DNA of 33,087 nt from a bacterium (GCA_030638825.1 DAOWDU010000019.1:1-33087), one strand, 5' to 3'. Counted from the stretch's first letter, positions 18,729-27,489 are shown. The notes: generated by a model from the letters alone, not told the origin. Translations and numbers: made by a program.

Positions 18729-18791
18729 CTGGAGTTCACTCTTTAGAGTGTAATTTACGCACGAACTTACAGACTAAAGTCTGAACTCCAG
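18729..18791. repeat. compound inverted repeat (CTGGAGTTCA...TGAACTCCAG)
   Basis: Inner hairpins ACTCTTTAGAGT and AGACTAAAGTCT. Confidence 0.85.
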
Positions 18792-18802
18792 ACCTATACT
18801 CA

Positions 18803-19516
18803 TTATCCGCCCAACAATTTCTTCAAATAATCAATCAACGACACATTCCTTGAATACTTCATCCTCTTCGGACCGATGATCGCCAGCAGACCTTCCTCGC
18901 CATTTTTCATACTATATTTAGAAACAACCATGCTGCACTCGTTGGAATTACAAATCGGATTTTCATCGCCGATATAAATTTCAATCTCTGATTTATTCTC
19001 TAATTCACCGGATAATTCTTCCATACTCTCATCAAGATAATCTATCACTTCCGCCATTTTAGAAACGCTGTCTAAATCGCTAAATTCCGGCTGGGATAAT
19101 AATTTCTGTATTCCTGATTTATAGAAATCATCAGAATCTATCACGCCGCTTACCGCCAAATTCCCTGACATCGCGGATAAAAGTTTTGCCGTTGTCCGAG
19201 CAAGCATTTTATTCTGCGCTTTTAGTTTTAAAAGTTCAACCTGCAAAGAATTTTGCTCTCTTTTTGTCAGTTCTTTTTCCTGCATCAAAACATCAACAAA
19301 ATATCTAAATCCTTTATCAGTTGGAATTCTGCCAGCAGAAATATGCGGCTGATACAAATATTCTTCGTTTTCAAGTTCCATCATCTCGGCTCTAATCGTC
19401 GCCGGGCTTAAATCAAGACTATACTTCTCCACCAACAAAGAAGAACTCACCGGAATCGCAGAGTCAACATATTCCCCAATAATCAAGCTTAAAATTAATT
19501 CCTGTCGTTCCTGCAT
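18803..19516 (-). CDS. hrcA: heat-inducible transcription repressor HrcA
   Basis: LSPATIRAEMMELENEEYLYQPHISAGRIPTDKGFRYFVD; CIRCE upstream. Confidence 0.95.
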   Translation of the reverse strand: MQERQELILSLIIGEYVDSAIPVSSSLLVEKYSLDLSPATIRAEMMELENEEYLYQPHISAGRIPTDKGFRYFVDVLMQEKELTKREQNSLQVELLKLKAQNKMLARTTAKLLSAMSGNLAVSGVIDSDDFYKSGIQKLLSQPEFSDLDSVSKMAEVIDYLDESMEELSGELENKSEIEIYIGDENPICNSNECSMVVSKYSMKNGEEGLLAIIGPKRMKYSRNVSLIDYLKKLLGG

Positions 19517-19576
19517 TTTGATAAATTAGAATTCGTAAACTTTTGACTTTATGAACTTTATAGACTTTTGACTTCG

Positions 19577-19603
19577 TTAGCGCTCCCCCTCTTAGAGTGC
19601 TAA
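19577..19603. promoter_or_regulatory. CIRCE element
   Basis: TTAGCGCTC-N9-GAGTGCTAA versus consensus TTAGCACTC-N9-GAGTGCTAA (one mismatch). Confidence 0.95.
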
Positions 19604-19607
19604 TTTT

Positions 19608-19635
19608 ATTATAGAGGATTTTAAATACGCGTCAA
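19608..19635 (-). promoter_or_regulatory. hrcA promoter abutting CIRCE
   Basis: Minus strand TTGACG, 16 bp, TATAAT. Confidence 0.75.
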
Positions 19636-19638
19636 GGG

Positions 19639-19668
19639 TTGACAATATGAATTTTTTTTGCTTATATA
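19639..19668 (+). promoter_or_regulatory. promoter of ORFan at 19708, divergent from hrcA
   Basis: TTGACA followed 17-18 bp later by TTATATATG. Confidence 0.6.
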
Positions 19669-19707
19669 TGATTACAAATCAATGTTCTTAATATAAGAGG
19701 TGAAACA

Positions 19708-20097
19708 ATGATGCTTAAACAGTTAATAGATGAAATACAGAAAAATGTTCTATTAATTCCTGGTCCAATATTGGAAGGATTAAAGAAAAAATATGAAATG
19801 ACAAGAGCAATAATGAGAAACACATTGCACTTGGAAGATGAAAGGATACTGATCCTAGAACTGGAATTTTGGTGGCAGACTCTTAAAACAGAAAAAGAAA
19901 CCATCCAAAACAACAACAAACTAATAGAAAGGATAGAAAACGCATTTACCAAAGAGAGATGGTATGTGTTTGAAAAAGTGGACGAACCTTACAATCCAGG
20001 ATTAAAAAGATTTGAAAACCTTCATCTTCAAAAATTGGTTCTTAAAAAAAGACACTTAGTTGTAATCTCTAAAGACGCGCTTGAAGCCGAAAAATAA
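19708..20097 (+). CDS. short ORFan protein
   Basis: 129 aa; AGAGGTGAAACA before ATG. Confidence 0.75.
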   Translation: MMLKQLIDEIQKNVLLIPGPILEGLKKKYEMTRAIMRNTLHLEDERILILELEFWWQTLKTEKETIQNNNKLIERIENAFTKERWYVFEKVDEPYNPGLKRFENLHLQKLVLKKRHLVVISKDALEAEK

Positions 20098-20113
20098 GTA
20101 GGCTTCTTTTTTT
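20083..20113 (+). terminator. intrinsic terminator, stop codon in loop
   Basis: GAAGCC gaaaaaTAAgta GGCTTC TTTTTTT. Confidence 0.75.
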
Positions 20114-20201
20114 ATTTATTTGTCAACATCCCAAATAAATTATATAATAACAATATAAAAAACTTTCAACTTTATAAACTTTTTAACTTTATAACTATTC
20201 T

Positions 20202-21119
20202 ATGCAACAAAAAATAAAAAATAAAAACATCACTTGGATAAATATAGTAAACCCCAATCAAAAAGATGTTCAATTTTTAAAAGAAGAATTTAAACTTTGT
20301 CCATCCATTTTAAAAGAATACATTCCAAAAATCAAAAGACCGAAAGTTGAAGCATACCAAGACTATCTTTTTGTCGTTGTCCACTTCCCCGTTTTTAACC
20401 GCAAAACTAGAAAAACAATTTCCGTAGAACTTGATATAGTTCTCTTTGAAAATACCTTAATTACCAGTTGCGCAGGATCATTTCCAGAGCTTAAAAAAGT
20501 ATTTACAAAATGCGGCGTAAACGAACAGGTTAGAAATTACTATATGGAAGAAAACGCAATTTGCCTTATTTATAAAATTTTAGACAAACTTATTGACACC
20601 AGAATGCCAATGCTTGATCACATAGACGACCGCATTGATGAAATGGAAGAAGAAATTTTCAATGGGAACGAAAGAAAAATGGTTAGCGAGATTGCCGTTG
20701 TCAAACACGATATTATTAGTTTCCGAAAAATAGTCAAACCGCAAAGAGTTGTTTTGGAAAGTTTAATCAGAACAGCGACAAAAATAACAAATAAAAATCT
20801 AACCAGAGTTTCCGCGGAAGTTATCGGTTCAAATGTAAAAATTTGGCACACGCTAGAAAACTATAAAGAAATGATTGAAGCTTTAGAACATACAAACGAA
20901 TCACTGCTTTCTTATAAATTAGGAGACACAATGAAAATTTTAACCGCTTTTTCCGTCATTGTTCTACCCCTCTCCTTAATCGCCAACGCCTTTGGAATGA
21001 ATGTCACGAATGGGATGCCGTTTTTAGAATTACAAAACGGATTTTGGATAATTGTTATTTTTATGAGTTCAATAACTTTTATTTCGTTCTTGTTTTTCAG
21101 GTTTAAGAGGTGGTTATAA
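20202..21119 (+). CDS. corA: CorA-family divalent cation transporter
   Basis: C-terminal two-TM region with FGMNVTNGMPF (GMN motif). Confidence 0.93.
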   Translation: MQQKIKNKNITWINIVNPNQKDVQFLKEEFKLCPSILKEYIPKIKRPKVEAYQDYLFVVVHFPVFNRKTRKTISVELDIVLFENTLITSCAGSFPELKKVFTKCGVNEQVRNYYMEENAICLIYKILDKLIDTRMPMLDHIDDRIDEMEEEIFNGNERKMVSEIAVVKHDIISFRKIVKPQRVVLESLIRTATKITNKNLTRVSAEVIGSNVKIWHTLENYKEMIEALEHTNESLLSYKLGDTMKILTAFSVIVLPLSLIANAFGMNVTNGMPFLELQNGFWIIVIFMSSITFISFLFFRFKRWL

Positions 21120-21121
21120 AA

Positions 21122-21262
21122 CTGTCATTGCGAGGAGCCCGATTGAGCGAAGCGAAGAGATGGCGACGAAGCAATCCCGTAACTATATTCTCTGTGCATA
21201 GTTGCGGGATTGCTTCGTCATTCCACTACGCTATCGCTTCGTTCCATTCCTCGCAATGACAG
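21122..21262. repeat. long imperfect inverted repeat (CTGTCATTGCGAGGAG...CCTCGCAATGACAG)
   Basis: Right half is identical over ~47 bp to 24650-24696. Confidence 0.9.
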
Positions 21263-21278
21263 ATAAAATAACAAAACA

Positions 21279-22790
21279 ATGAAATTATATAATACTTATA
21301 CCAAAAAATTAGAAGAATTTAAGCCGATTAGAAAAGGCGAAGTCCGACTTTACCACTGCGGACCTACTGTCTATTGGACCCAGCATATTGGCAATTTGCG
21401 CGGGATGTTTTGCGCTGATTTGGCGGTGAGAGTATTTAGATACTTAGATTATGAAGTCAAACATGTCAGAAATTATACTGATGTCGGTCATCTAACTTCT
21501 GATGAAGACGAAGGAGAGGATAAGATGGAAAAAAGGGCTCGTTTAGAAAAATTAAAGCCAGAAGAAATCGCGGAAAAATATATCAAGATTTTTGAACAAG
21601 ATACGCAAGAATTAAATATGCTGGAACCGAATGTTAAGCCAAAAGCAACTGAACATATTCAAGAAATGATTGGTATGGTTCAATCTTTACTTGACAAGGG
21701 TTACGCTTACTCAACAGATTTAGCGGTTTATTTTGATATTTCCAAAGCTAAAAATTATACAAAATTATCAGGGCAGATTCTGGAAAAAAATATCCAAGGC
21801 GCAGGAAAAAGCGAAGTCAGCGATTTGCAAAAAAAACATTCCAGCGATTTTGCGTTGTGGTTTTTCAAAGCTGGCGCGCATAAAAACGCTCTGCAACATT
21901 GGCCGTCTCCGTTTAATTCTAAGCTGGTTGAAAACGGACGAGGTTTTCCTGGTTGGCATATTGAGTGTTCCGCGATGAGTAAAAAATATTTGGGCAACAC
22001 TTTAGATATTCATATGGGAGGCATTGAACATATTCCCGTTCATCACACGAATGAAATCGCCCAAAGCGAATCAGCAAACGGAGTTAAGTTCACAAATTAC
22101 TGGCTGCATAATGAACATCTTTTAGTCAATAATAAAAAAATGGCAAAGTCAGAAGGGACTGGCTATAGCTTGTCGGAAATAAAAGAAAAAGGATTTAATC
22201 CCCTCTCTCTGCGATATTTATTTTTGACTGCGCACTATCGCTCTAAACTTAATTTCACTTGGAAAAGTTTAGAAGCGAGTGAAAATGCGTTGAATAGGTT
22301 GTGTGATTTTGTGAGCTTCATGCGAGAGTTCCATAGTCCGAACGAAGCGGAGCGTAGTGAGGCTGTGGAACCCAAAATGCAAGACTTGCATATGCGGTGC
22401 CACAGCCCTGCGGAGACTATGGCACCGTCGGATGAGAACGAAAGAAGCTCAGCTTCCTATAGGAAGCTGAGCTTCTACGAAGAAAAATTCCAGAACGCTC
22501 TTGAAAATAATTTTGACACCCCAAAAGCGTTAGCAATAATCTGGGAAATGATTAAATCAAAAGAATTAAGTTATGAGAATAAAAAAACAGCCCTTCTAAA
22601 ATTTGACAAAGTGCTGGGATTAGGATTAGATAAGATTACGACTAAAGAAATTAAAATTTCTGACGAGGTTAAAAAGTTGATTGAACAAAGAGAAGAAGCG
22701 AGGGGAAATAAAGACTGGGAGAGAGCGGATGAATTGAGGGAGGAGATAAAAAAAAGCGGCCATATCTTTGAGGATAAGCCGATTGGATGA
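21279..22790 (+). CDS. cysS: cysteinyl-tRNA synthetase
   Basis: RLYHCGPTVYWTQHIGNLRG, WHIECSAMS, KMAKSEG motifs. Confidence 0.96.
   Translation: MKLYNTYTKKLEEFKPIRKGEVRLYHCGPTVYWTQHIGNLRGMFCADLAVRVFRYLDYEVKHVRNYTDVGHLTSDEDEGEDKMEKRARLEKLKPEEIAEKYIKIFEQDTQELNMLEPNVKPKATEHIQEMIGMVQSLLDKGYAYSTDLAVYFDISKAKNYTKLSGQILEKNIQGAGKSEVSDLQKKHSSDFALWFFKAGAHKNALQHWPSPFNSKLVENGRGFPGWHIECSAMSKKYLGNTLDIHMGGIEHIPVHHTNEIAQSESANGVKFTNYWLHNEHLLVNNKKMAKSEGTGYSLSEIKEKGFNPLSLRYLFLTAHYRSKLNFTWKSLEASENALNRLCDFVSFMREFHSPNEAERSEAVEPKMQDLHMRCHSPAETMAPSDENERSSASYRKLSFYEEKFQNALENNFDTPKALAIIWEMIKSKELSYENKKTALLKFDKVLGLGLDKITTKEIKISDEVKKLIEQREEARGNKDWERADELREEIKKSGHIFEDKPIG
22328..22426. repeat. inverted pair of CCATAGTC...CTGTGG repeats inside cysS
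   Basis: Two hairpins in opposite orientation joined by TGCAAGACTTGCA; same layout as 2741-2865. Confidence 0.85.
22443..22476. repeat. 34-bp perfect palindrome (type D) inside cysS
   Basis: AGAAGCTCAGCTTCCTA|TAGGAAGCTGAGCTTCT. Confidence 0.93.
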
Positions 22791-22793
22791 AAT

Positions 22794-22823
22794 AAAAAAA
22801 GTGGCTGTGTTTGAAACACAACC
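22794..22823 (-). terminator. intrinsic terminator of ORFan at 23069
   Basis: Minus strand GGTTGTGTTTCAAACACAGCC then CACTTTTTTT. Confidence 0.65.
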
Positions 22824-22847
22824 AAATGAGCTAAAAATTATTTTCTT

Positions 22848-23069
22848 TTAACAATATTTTATATCCCTAGAAACAGGAGTGTCGCCACCATATGTCTCAC
22901 CATTTAAGATAAGAACTTTTTGTTTTTTCCCGTCCTTAAATATAATCAAGACAATTCCACCGTTAGCCTTTCTTTTAACTCCTGGCTCGGGATAAAAATG
23001 ACCACTTTCTATTTTTCTTTCTCTTAGACCACTTACATTCAACTCTGTTAATATTGATTTTTTACTCAT
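22848..23069 (-). CDS. short ORFan protein
   Basis: Trimmed start MSKKSILTELNVSG... after AAAGAGGAGATTTA; promoter TTGCGT-16-TATTAT at 23122-23149. Confidence 0.7.
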   Translation of the reverse strand: MSKKSILTELNVSGLRERKIESGHFYPEPGVKRKANGGIVLIIFKDGKKQKVLILNGETYGGDTPVSRDIKYC

Positions 23070-23158
23070 TAAATCTCCTCTTTTATTTTCTCTCTCCTCT
23101 AAAAAAGAGTTCGTTAAAATCATAATAGCATAAATATAAAAACACGCAAGGGAAAAAT

Positions 23159-23236
23159 CTGGAGTTCACACTTTAGTGTGTAAAAACTGTCAATTGAAAT
23201 AAAACAAGCTTTTTACAGGTTAAAACCTGAACTCCA
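23159..23236. repeat. compound inverted repeat (CTGGAGTTCA...TGAACTCCA)
   Basis: Same outer arms as 18729-18791; inner CACACTTTAGTGTG and AGGTTAAAACCT. Confidence 0.85.
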
Positions 23237-23264
23237 AATTTTTAGAAAGACTAATTTAAATTTT

Positions 23265-24635
23265 ATGACTTCAAAAACAACAACCAATCCTGAATTCAAA
23301 ACCACCGATAAACTTCCCCCTCAAAATATTGAGGCGGAACAATCAGTTTTGGGTTCTTTAATGATAGATAAAAACGCGATTATTAAAATTGCTGATTTGG
23401 TAAATGAAGATGATTTTTATAAAAACAGCCACGGGAAAATTTATAAAACAATGCTTTATCTTTACGAACATCATGAACCGATTGATTTGTTGAGTTTGTC
23501 TAATAGGTTAAAAGAGACAGATGAAATAGAACAAATCGGCGGGAAAAGCTATTTAGCGTCTTTAGCAAACGCCGTGCCAACCGCCGCCAACATTGTTCAT
23601 TACGCAAAAATTGTCGCCAAAAAATCCGTTCTGAGAAAATTAATTGACAACGCTTCACAGATTATTAGCAGCGCTTATAACGAAACTGGGGAAATAGATA
23701 AAACATTAGACGAAGCCGAACAAAAAATATTCTCCGTTTCCCAAAAACATATTCGGCAGGATTTTACTCCCGTTAAACCAATTTTGGAAGAAGCGTTTGA
23801 CCGCATAGACGAGCTTCATAAAAATAAAGGAAAACTCCGTGGCGTTCCAACCGGTTTTGCTGATCTTGATAATATTTTAGCGGGACTGCAAAAATCAAAT
23901 TTGATAATTTTGGGCGCGCGACCAAGCGTGGGAAAATCATCTCTCGGGTTGGATTTAGTTCGACATGCGGCGACTAAAGAAAAAATACCCGTTGGAATTT
24001 TCTCGCTGGAAATGTCTAAAGAAGAAGTAATTGACCGCCTCATTTGCGCCGAAGCGAATATTGATTTATGGAAATTAAGAACTGGCAGACTGTCTGACTC
24101 TGGGGAAAATGACGATTTTTCAAAAATCGGACACGCGATGGGCGTTCTTTCCGAAGCGCCGATTTTTGTAGACGACACCGCCAATATTAATGTCATGGAA
24201 ATGAGAACAATGGCGCGGCGCTTGCAAGCTGAACACGGTTTGAAAATGCTTGTCATTGATTATTTGCAACTGATGGAAGGTCGTGGAAAAACAGACAATC
24301 GCGTCCAAGAAGTCAGCGAAATTTCGCGATCCTTAAAAGGTTTAGCAAGAGAATTGAATATTCCGATTGTTGCGCTCTCACAATTATCTCGCGGGATTGA
24401 ATCGCGAACCGATCAGAGACCAAAATTATCTGACTTGCGAGAAAGTGGATCTATTGAACAAGACGCTGATGTTGTTTTATTTATTTACAGAGAAGATAAA
24501 ACAAAAACCGATTCCGAAAATAAAAACATCGCCGAAATTATGATCGCCAAGCACAGAAACGGTCCGATTGGGAGTGTTAAGTTATATTTTAACGAACAGA
24601 CGACTAGTTTTAAGAATTTGGATAAAAATAGATAG
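23265..24635 (+). CDS. dnaB: replicative DNA helicase DnaB
   Basis: LPPQNIEAEQSVLGSLMID, GARPSVGKSSLGLDL, LVIDYLQLMEG, LSQLSRGIESR. Confidence 0.97.
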   Translation: MTSKTTTNPEFKTTDKLPPQNIEAEQSVLGSLMIDKNAIIKIADLVNEDDFYKNSHGKIYKTMLYLYEHHEPIDLLSLSNRLKETDEIEQIGGKSYLASLANAVPTAANIVHYAKIVAKKSVLRKLIDNASQIISSAYNETGEIDKTLDEAEQKIFSVSQKHIRQDFTPVKPILEEAFDRIDELHKNKGKLRGVPTGFADLDNILAGLQKSNLIILGARPSVGKSSLGLDLVRHAATKEKIPVGIFSLEMSKEEVIDRLICAEANIDLWKLRTGRLSDSGENDDFSKIGHAMGVLSEAPIFVDDTANINVMEMRTMARRLQAEHGLKMLVIDYLQLMEGRGKTDNRVQEVSEISRSLKGLARELNIPIVALSQLSRGIESRTDQRPKLSDLRESGSIEQDADVVLFIYREDKTKTDSENKNIAEIMIAKHRNGPIGSVKLYFNEQTTSFKNLDKNR

Positions 24636-24640
24636 CTTGA

Positions 24641-24696
24641 CTGTCATTGCGTCATTCCACTACGCTATCGCTTCGTTCCATTCCTCGCAATGACAG
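24641..24696. repeat. shortened copy of the CTGTCATTGC...GCAATGACAG repeat
   Basis: Shares ~47 identical bp with the right half of 21122-21262. Confidence 0.9.
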
Positions 24697-24724
24697 TAAT
24701 TTTTATAAACTTTTAACTTCTCTC

Positions 24725-25321
24725 ATGTATCCCCGCTCCATAGAAAACCTAATTACCGAGTTTTCCAAACTTCCAGGAATCGGACCGCGGACCGCGGCTC
24801 GGTTCGCTTTTAATTTATTGAGAAAACCTGAAAACGATTTGCGATTATTAAGCGAGGCAATTATAAAATTAAAGAAGGAAACTAAGATTTGCAAAAACTG
24901 TTTCAATATTTCTGAAAATGATTTATGTGAATTTTGTTCAAATATTAAAAGGGATAGATCTTTAGTTTGTATCGTTGAGGAAGCAATCAATATTCCAGCA
25001 ATTGAAAACACAAAACGATTCAACGGACTGTATCATGTTTTAGGCGGAGTTATCAAGCCAAGCGACGGAGTTAGCCCCGCTGATTTAAAAATAAAAGAAC
25101 TTGAAGAAAGAGTAAAAGGCAATGGCATCAAAGAAATTATTATTGCCACCAATCCGAATACAGAAGGAGAAACTACTGCTTTGTGTTTAGTTAGACTATT
25201 AAAATCTTACGACCTAAAAATCACCCGCCTCGCCCGCGGAATGTCAACCGGCAGTGATTTGGAATACGCCGATGAAATGACAATCAGCAGTGCGCTGGCG
25301 GGGAGAAGAGAATACAAATAA
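24725..25321 (+). CDS. recR: recombination protein RecR
   Basis: MYPRSIENLITEFSKLPGIGPRTAARFAF, CKNC...CEFC zinc motif. ORF-track start 24647 lies in repeat sequence. Confidence 0.95.
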   Translation: MYPRSIENLITEFSKLPGIGPRTAARFAFNLLRKPENDLRLLSEAIIKLKKETKICKNCFNISENDLCEFCSNIKRDRSLVCIVEEAINIPAIENTKRFNGLYHVLGGVIKPSDGVSPADLKIKELEERVKGNGIKEIIIATNPNTEGETTALCLVRLLKSYDLKITRLARGMSTGSDLEYADEMTISSALAGRREYK

Positions 25322-25551
25322 GTTTTTGAAATACTTTCTTGTATTCCAATAGCCTAATTCATTTTCTACACTAAATACGAAACAAATTGATTTAAATTTT
25401 CAATTTCTAATTTTCAATTTTCAATCAATTTCCAATAATCAATTCACAATGATTTTTCTATTTTTAGAAATTGAAAATTGAAAATTATTTTTACTAAGCA
25501 CAAAAAAAGACCTCTTAACAAAAGGCCTTTTTTAGAAAGTTAGAACACAAA

Positions 25552-25863
25552 TTACACACCTAATATTTCTACTTCCGTAAAATATTGCCGATGTCCCGCT
25601 CTGCGATTATATCTTTTCTTCGCTTTATGTTTAACAACTTCAACTTTTTTCGCTCTCGCTTGTTTCAGAATTATTGCTTCAACTTTAGCGTCTTTAATCA
25701 TCGGCTCGCCGATTTTTACATCTTTACCATCTTCTGAAGAAACAAGAAGCACTTCATCAAAAACAATTTTCGCGCCTTCTTCGCCTTCAATTTTTTCAAT
25801 TTTTAATTTATCCTTCGGAGAAACCTTATACTGCTTCCCGCCTGTTTTTATAACTGCGATCAT
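25552..25863 (-). CDS. rplU: 50S ribosomal protein L21
   Basis: MIAVIKTGGKQYKVSPKDKLKIEKIEGEEG...RAGHRQYFTEVEI. Confidence 0.96.
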   Translation of the reverse strand: MIAVIKTGGKQYKVSPKDKLKIEKIEGEEGAKIVFDEVLLVSSEDGKDVKIGEPMIKDAKVEAIILKQARAKKVEVVKHKAKKRYNRRAGHRQYFTEVEILGV

Positions 25864-26305
25864 AATTATTTATTTATTTATTTATTTATATTTAAAAAAG
25901 TTTTAAGAAAATTGGGAGCCAGCTTTGATTTTTCACCTCCTCAACTGGCCTTTTTTGTTCTTGCGTGGGCAAGCAAAGCACTAAGTAAAAACTTAGCGTT
26001 CGTTGCCATGTGCGTTCATGCTGTTCTGTCCATAAGCGAACGCTCCATGATTTTCACCTCCTCCTTGTCATAGTAATTGTTGCGGTTCTGTAGAAAAGCA
26101 GAATCTACTCACCGAGTACTTAAGCAAAGAAAGAAATCTTCTAAAGTTGCTGACCAAACATCAAGATTTCAACTTGCTTCAAAAGTTTCTCTTCTGCCAA
26201 GCAAACAATTCCACTTAAACTTGTTACATCTAAGCATCTGCTCACTGCTTGTTGGATGGCCGATGTTCCCTATTTGTGGTCAATTATCATGACTATTGTC
26301 ATAAC
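25864..26305 (-). ncRNA. candidate structured leader/ncRNA upstream of rplU
   Basis: Starts after TTGACA-17-TAGGAT; no long sense ORF; multiple hairpins; GAGGAGGTGAAAA occurs twice. Confidence 0.4.
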
Positions 26306-26311
26306 AACACA

Positions 26312-26340
26312 ATCCTACCAGTCAATCAGCTTTCTGTCAA
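26312..26340 (-). promoter_or_regulatory. promoter of the rplU leader
   Basis: Minus strand TTGACA (26335-26340), 17 bp, TAGGAT (26312-26317). Confidence 0.7.
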
Positions 26341-26355
26341 ATAAAAATATCCGTT

Positions 26356-26450
26356 GTCGTAGGGGCTGACCTGTGTGTCAGCCCTGAATATGCGATAAAT
26401 TATATTTCGTCCCGTATTCAGGGCAGACACACAGGTCTGCCCCTACGACT
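26356..26450. repeat. long hairpin repeat (GTCGTAGGGGCTGACCTGTGTGTCAGCCCTGAATA...)
   Basis: Arms match over ~37 bp with few mismatches; supplies the stop region of the upstream gene. Confidence 0.9.
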
Positions 26451-27489
26451 ACGACGATGTCCGCGAAACCCTTGTTAAGATAAAATAGAAAAGAACAAAC
26501 AAAATCATCAAAGAAAATATTTTATTTATATCTTGAAAAACAATCGCTGAAATGCCAAAAGATAAACAGATTAAATAAATAAATAAAACGACTTTCCTTT
26601 GCGACCAGCCTTGTTCTAAAAGCTTATAATGCAAATGACGCATATCGCCTTTAAACGGCGATTCTCCTGCTTTTATTCTTTGGACAATTACCCAGCCTGC
26701 GTCTAAAATTGGAAATCCCATTATTAATAAAACGGTAGCAATTTTCCCGCCAGAGAAAATTGCGAGAACAGCAAGTATAAATCCCAAAAACATTGATCCC
26801 GTCGTTCCCATAAAAATTTTAGCGGGATGAAAATTATAAAACAAAAATCCTAGAACTGCTCCAGCGACTGCTATGGAAATTATCCCAAGCGGCGGCTGGT
26901 TTACTAAATTGGAAATGCTTAAAAAAAATAAAGTCATCGCCCCAATAAATCCCACTCCTCCTGCTAATCCATCTAATCCATCCAGCCAGTTCATTACATT
27001 CATAAATCCGATTATCCAAAATAAAATAAATAGCGAACCGAGAACTGAATATTGAATATTGAATATTGAATATTGAATTTGATCTAATCTGAATTCTGGT
27101 CCACCAAATGGATTGGCGATATAATCAACGCTTAGACCTGTGTAGATCATTATTAGAACTACTGCTATTTGTCCGAGTAATTGTTTCTTCCAGGATAGAC
27201 TTTTTAAATCATCGCAAATGCCAAAAAATAAAATTACCACGCAAGAAATAATTACTCCCCATTTTAAATTATCAAAAAATAGATCTCCGCTTAAAAACAT
27301 TGCCAATAAAAAAGAAACAATTATCGCCACCCCGCCAAATCTAGCAATATTTTTCTGATGAATTTTATTTTCTTTTATTTTATCGTATAGTTTATATTTT
27401 CTACTAAACAAAATAAGCGTCTTAGTGAAGATAAGGCTGGAGATTAGAGCGATAAGGAATGGTTTTAGATATAGAATTATACTTGACAT
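26449..27489 (-). CDS. MraY/WecA-family phospho-N-acetylhexosamine transferase
   Basis: MNWLDGLDGLAGGVGFIG, GTTGSMFLGF, GDMRHLHYKLLEQGWSQRK; ATG at 27489 preferred over the TTG at 27519. Confidence 0.92.
   Translation of the reverse strand: MSSIILYLKPFLIALISSLIFTKTLILFSRKYKLYDKIKENKIHQKNIARFGGVAIIVSFLLAMFLSGDLFFDNLKWGVIISCVVILFFGICDDLKSLSWKKQLLGQIAVVLIMIYTGLSVDYIANPFGGPEFRLDQIQYSIFNIQYSVLGSLFILFWIIGFMNVMNWLDGLDGLAGGVGFIGAMTLFFLSISNLVNQPPLGIISIAVAGAVLGFLFYNFHPAKIFMGTTGSMFLGFILAVLAIFSGGKIATVLLIMGFPILDAGWVIVQRIKAGESPFKGDMRHLHYKLLEQGWSQRKVVLFIYLICLSFGISAIVFQDINKIFSLMILFVLFYFILTRVSRTSS
27046..27078. repeat. 7-bp tandem repeat (TGAATAT x ~4.7) inside the MraY/WecA-like CDS
   Basis: Direct reading; encodes IQYSIFNIQYS. 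Confidence 0.95.

Noticed and set aside
24647-24724. N-terminal extension of RecR in the ORF track
   Set aside because: The first 26 codons are the CTGTCATTGC repeat; RecR homology starts at MYPRSIENL (24725).
26077-26292. Plus-strand 71-aa ORF (MLRFCRKAESTH...)
   Set aside because: Antisense to the promoter-driven rplU leader, no SD or promoter seen; likely spurious.
25864-26305. tmRNA, RNase P RNA or SRP RNA in the rplU leader
   Set aside because: No tmRNA tag ending in ALAA or tRNA-like ends, no GAGGAAAGTCC of RNase P, no SRP GGTCAGG...GGAAGGAAGCAGCC core seen by eye.
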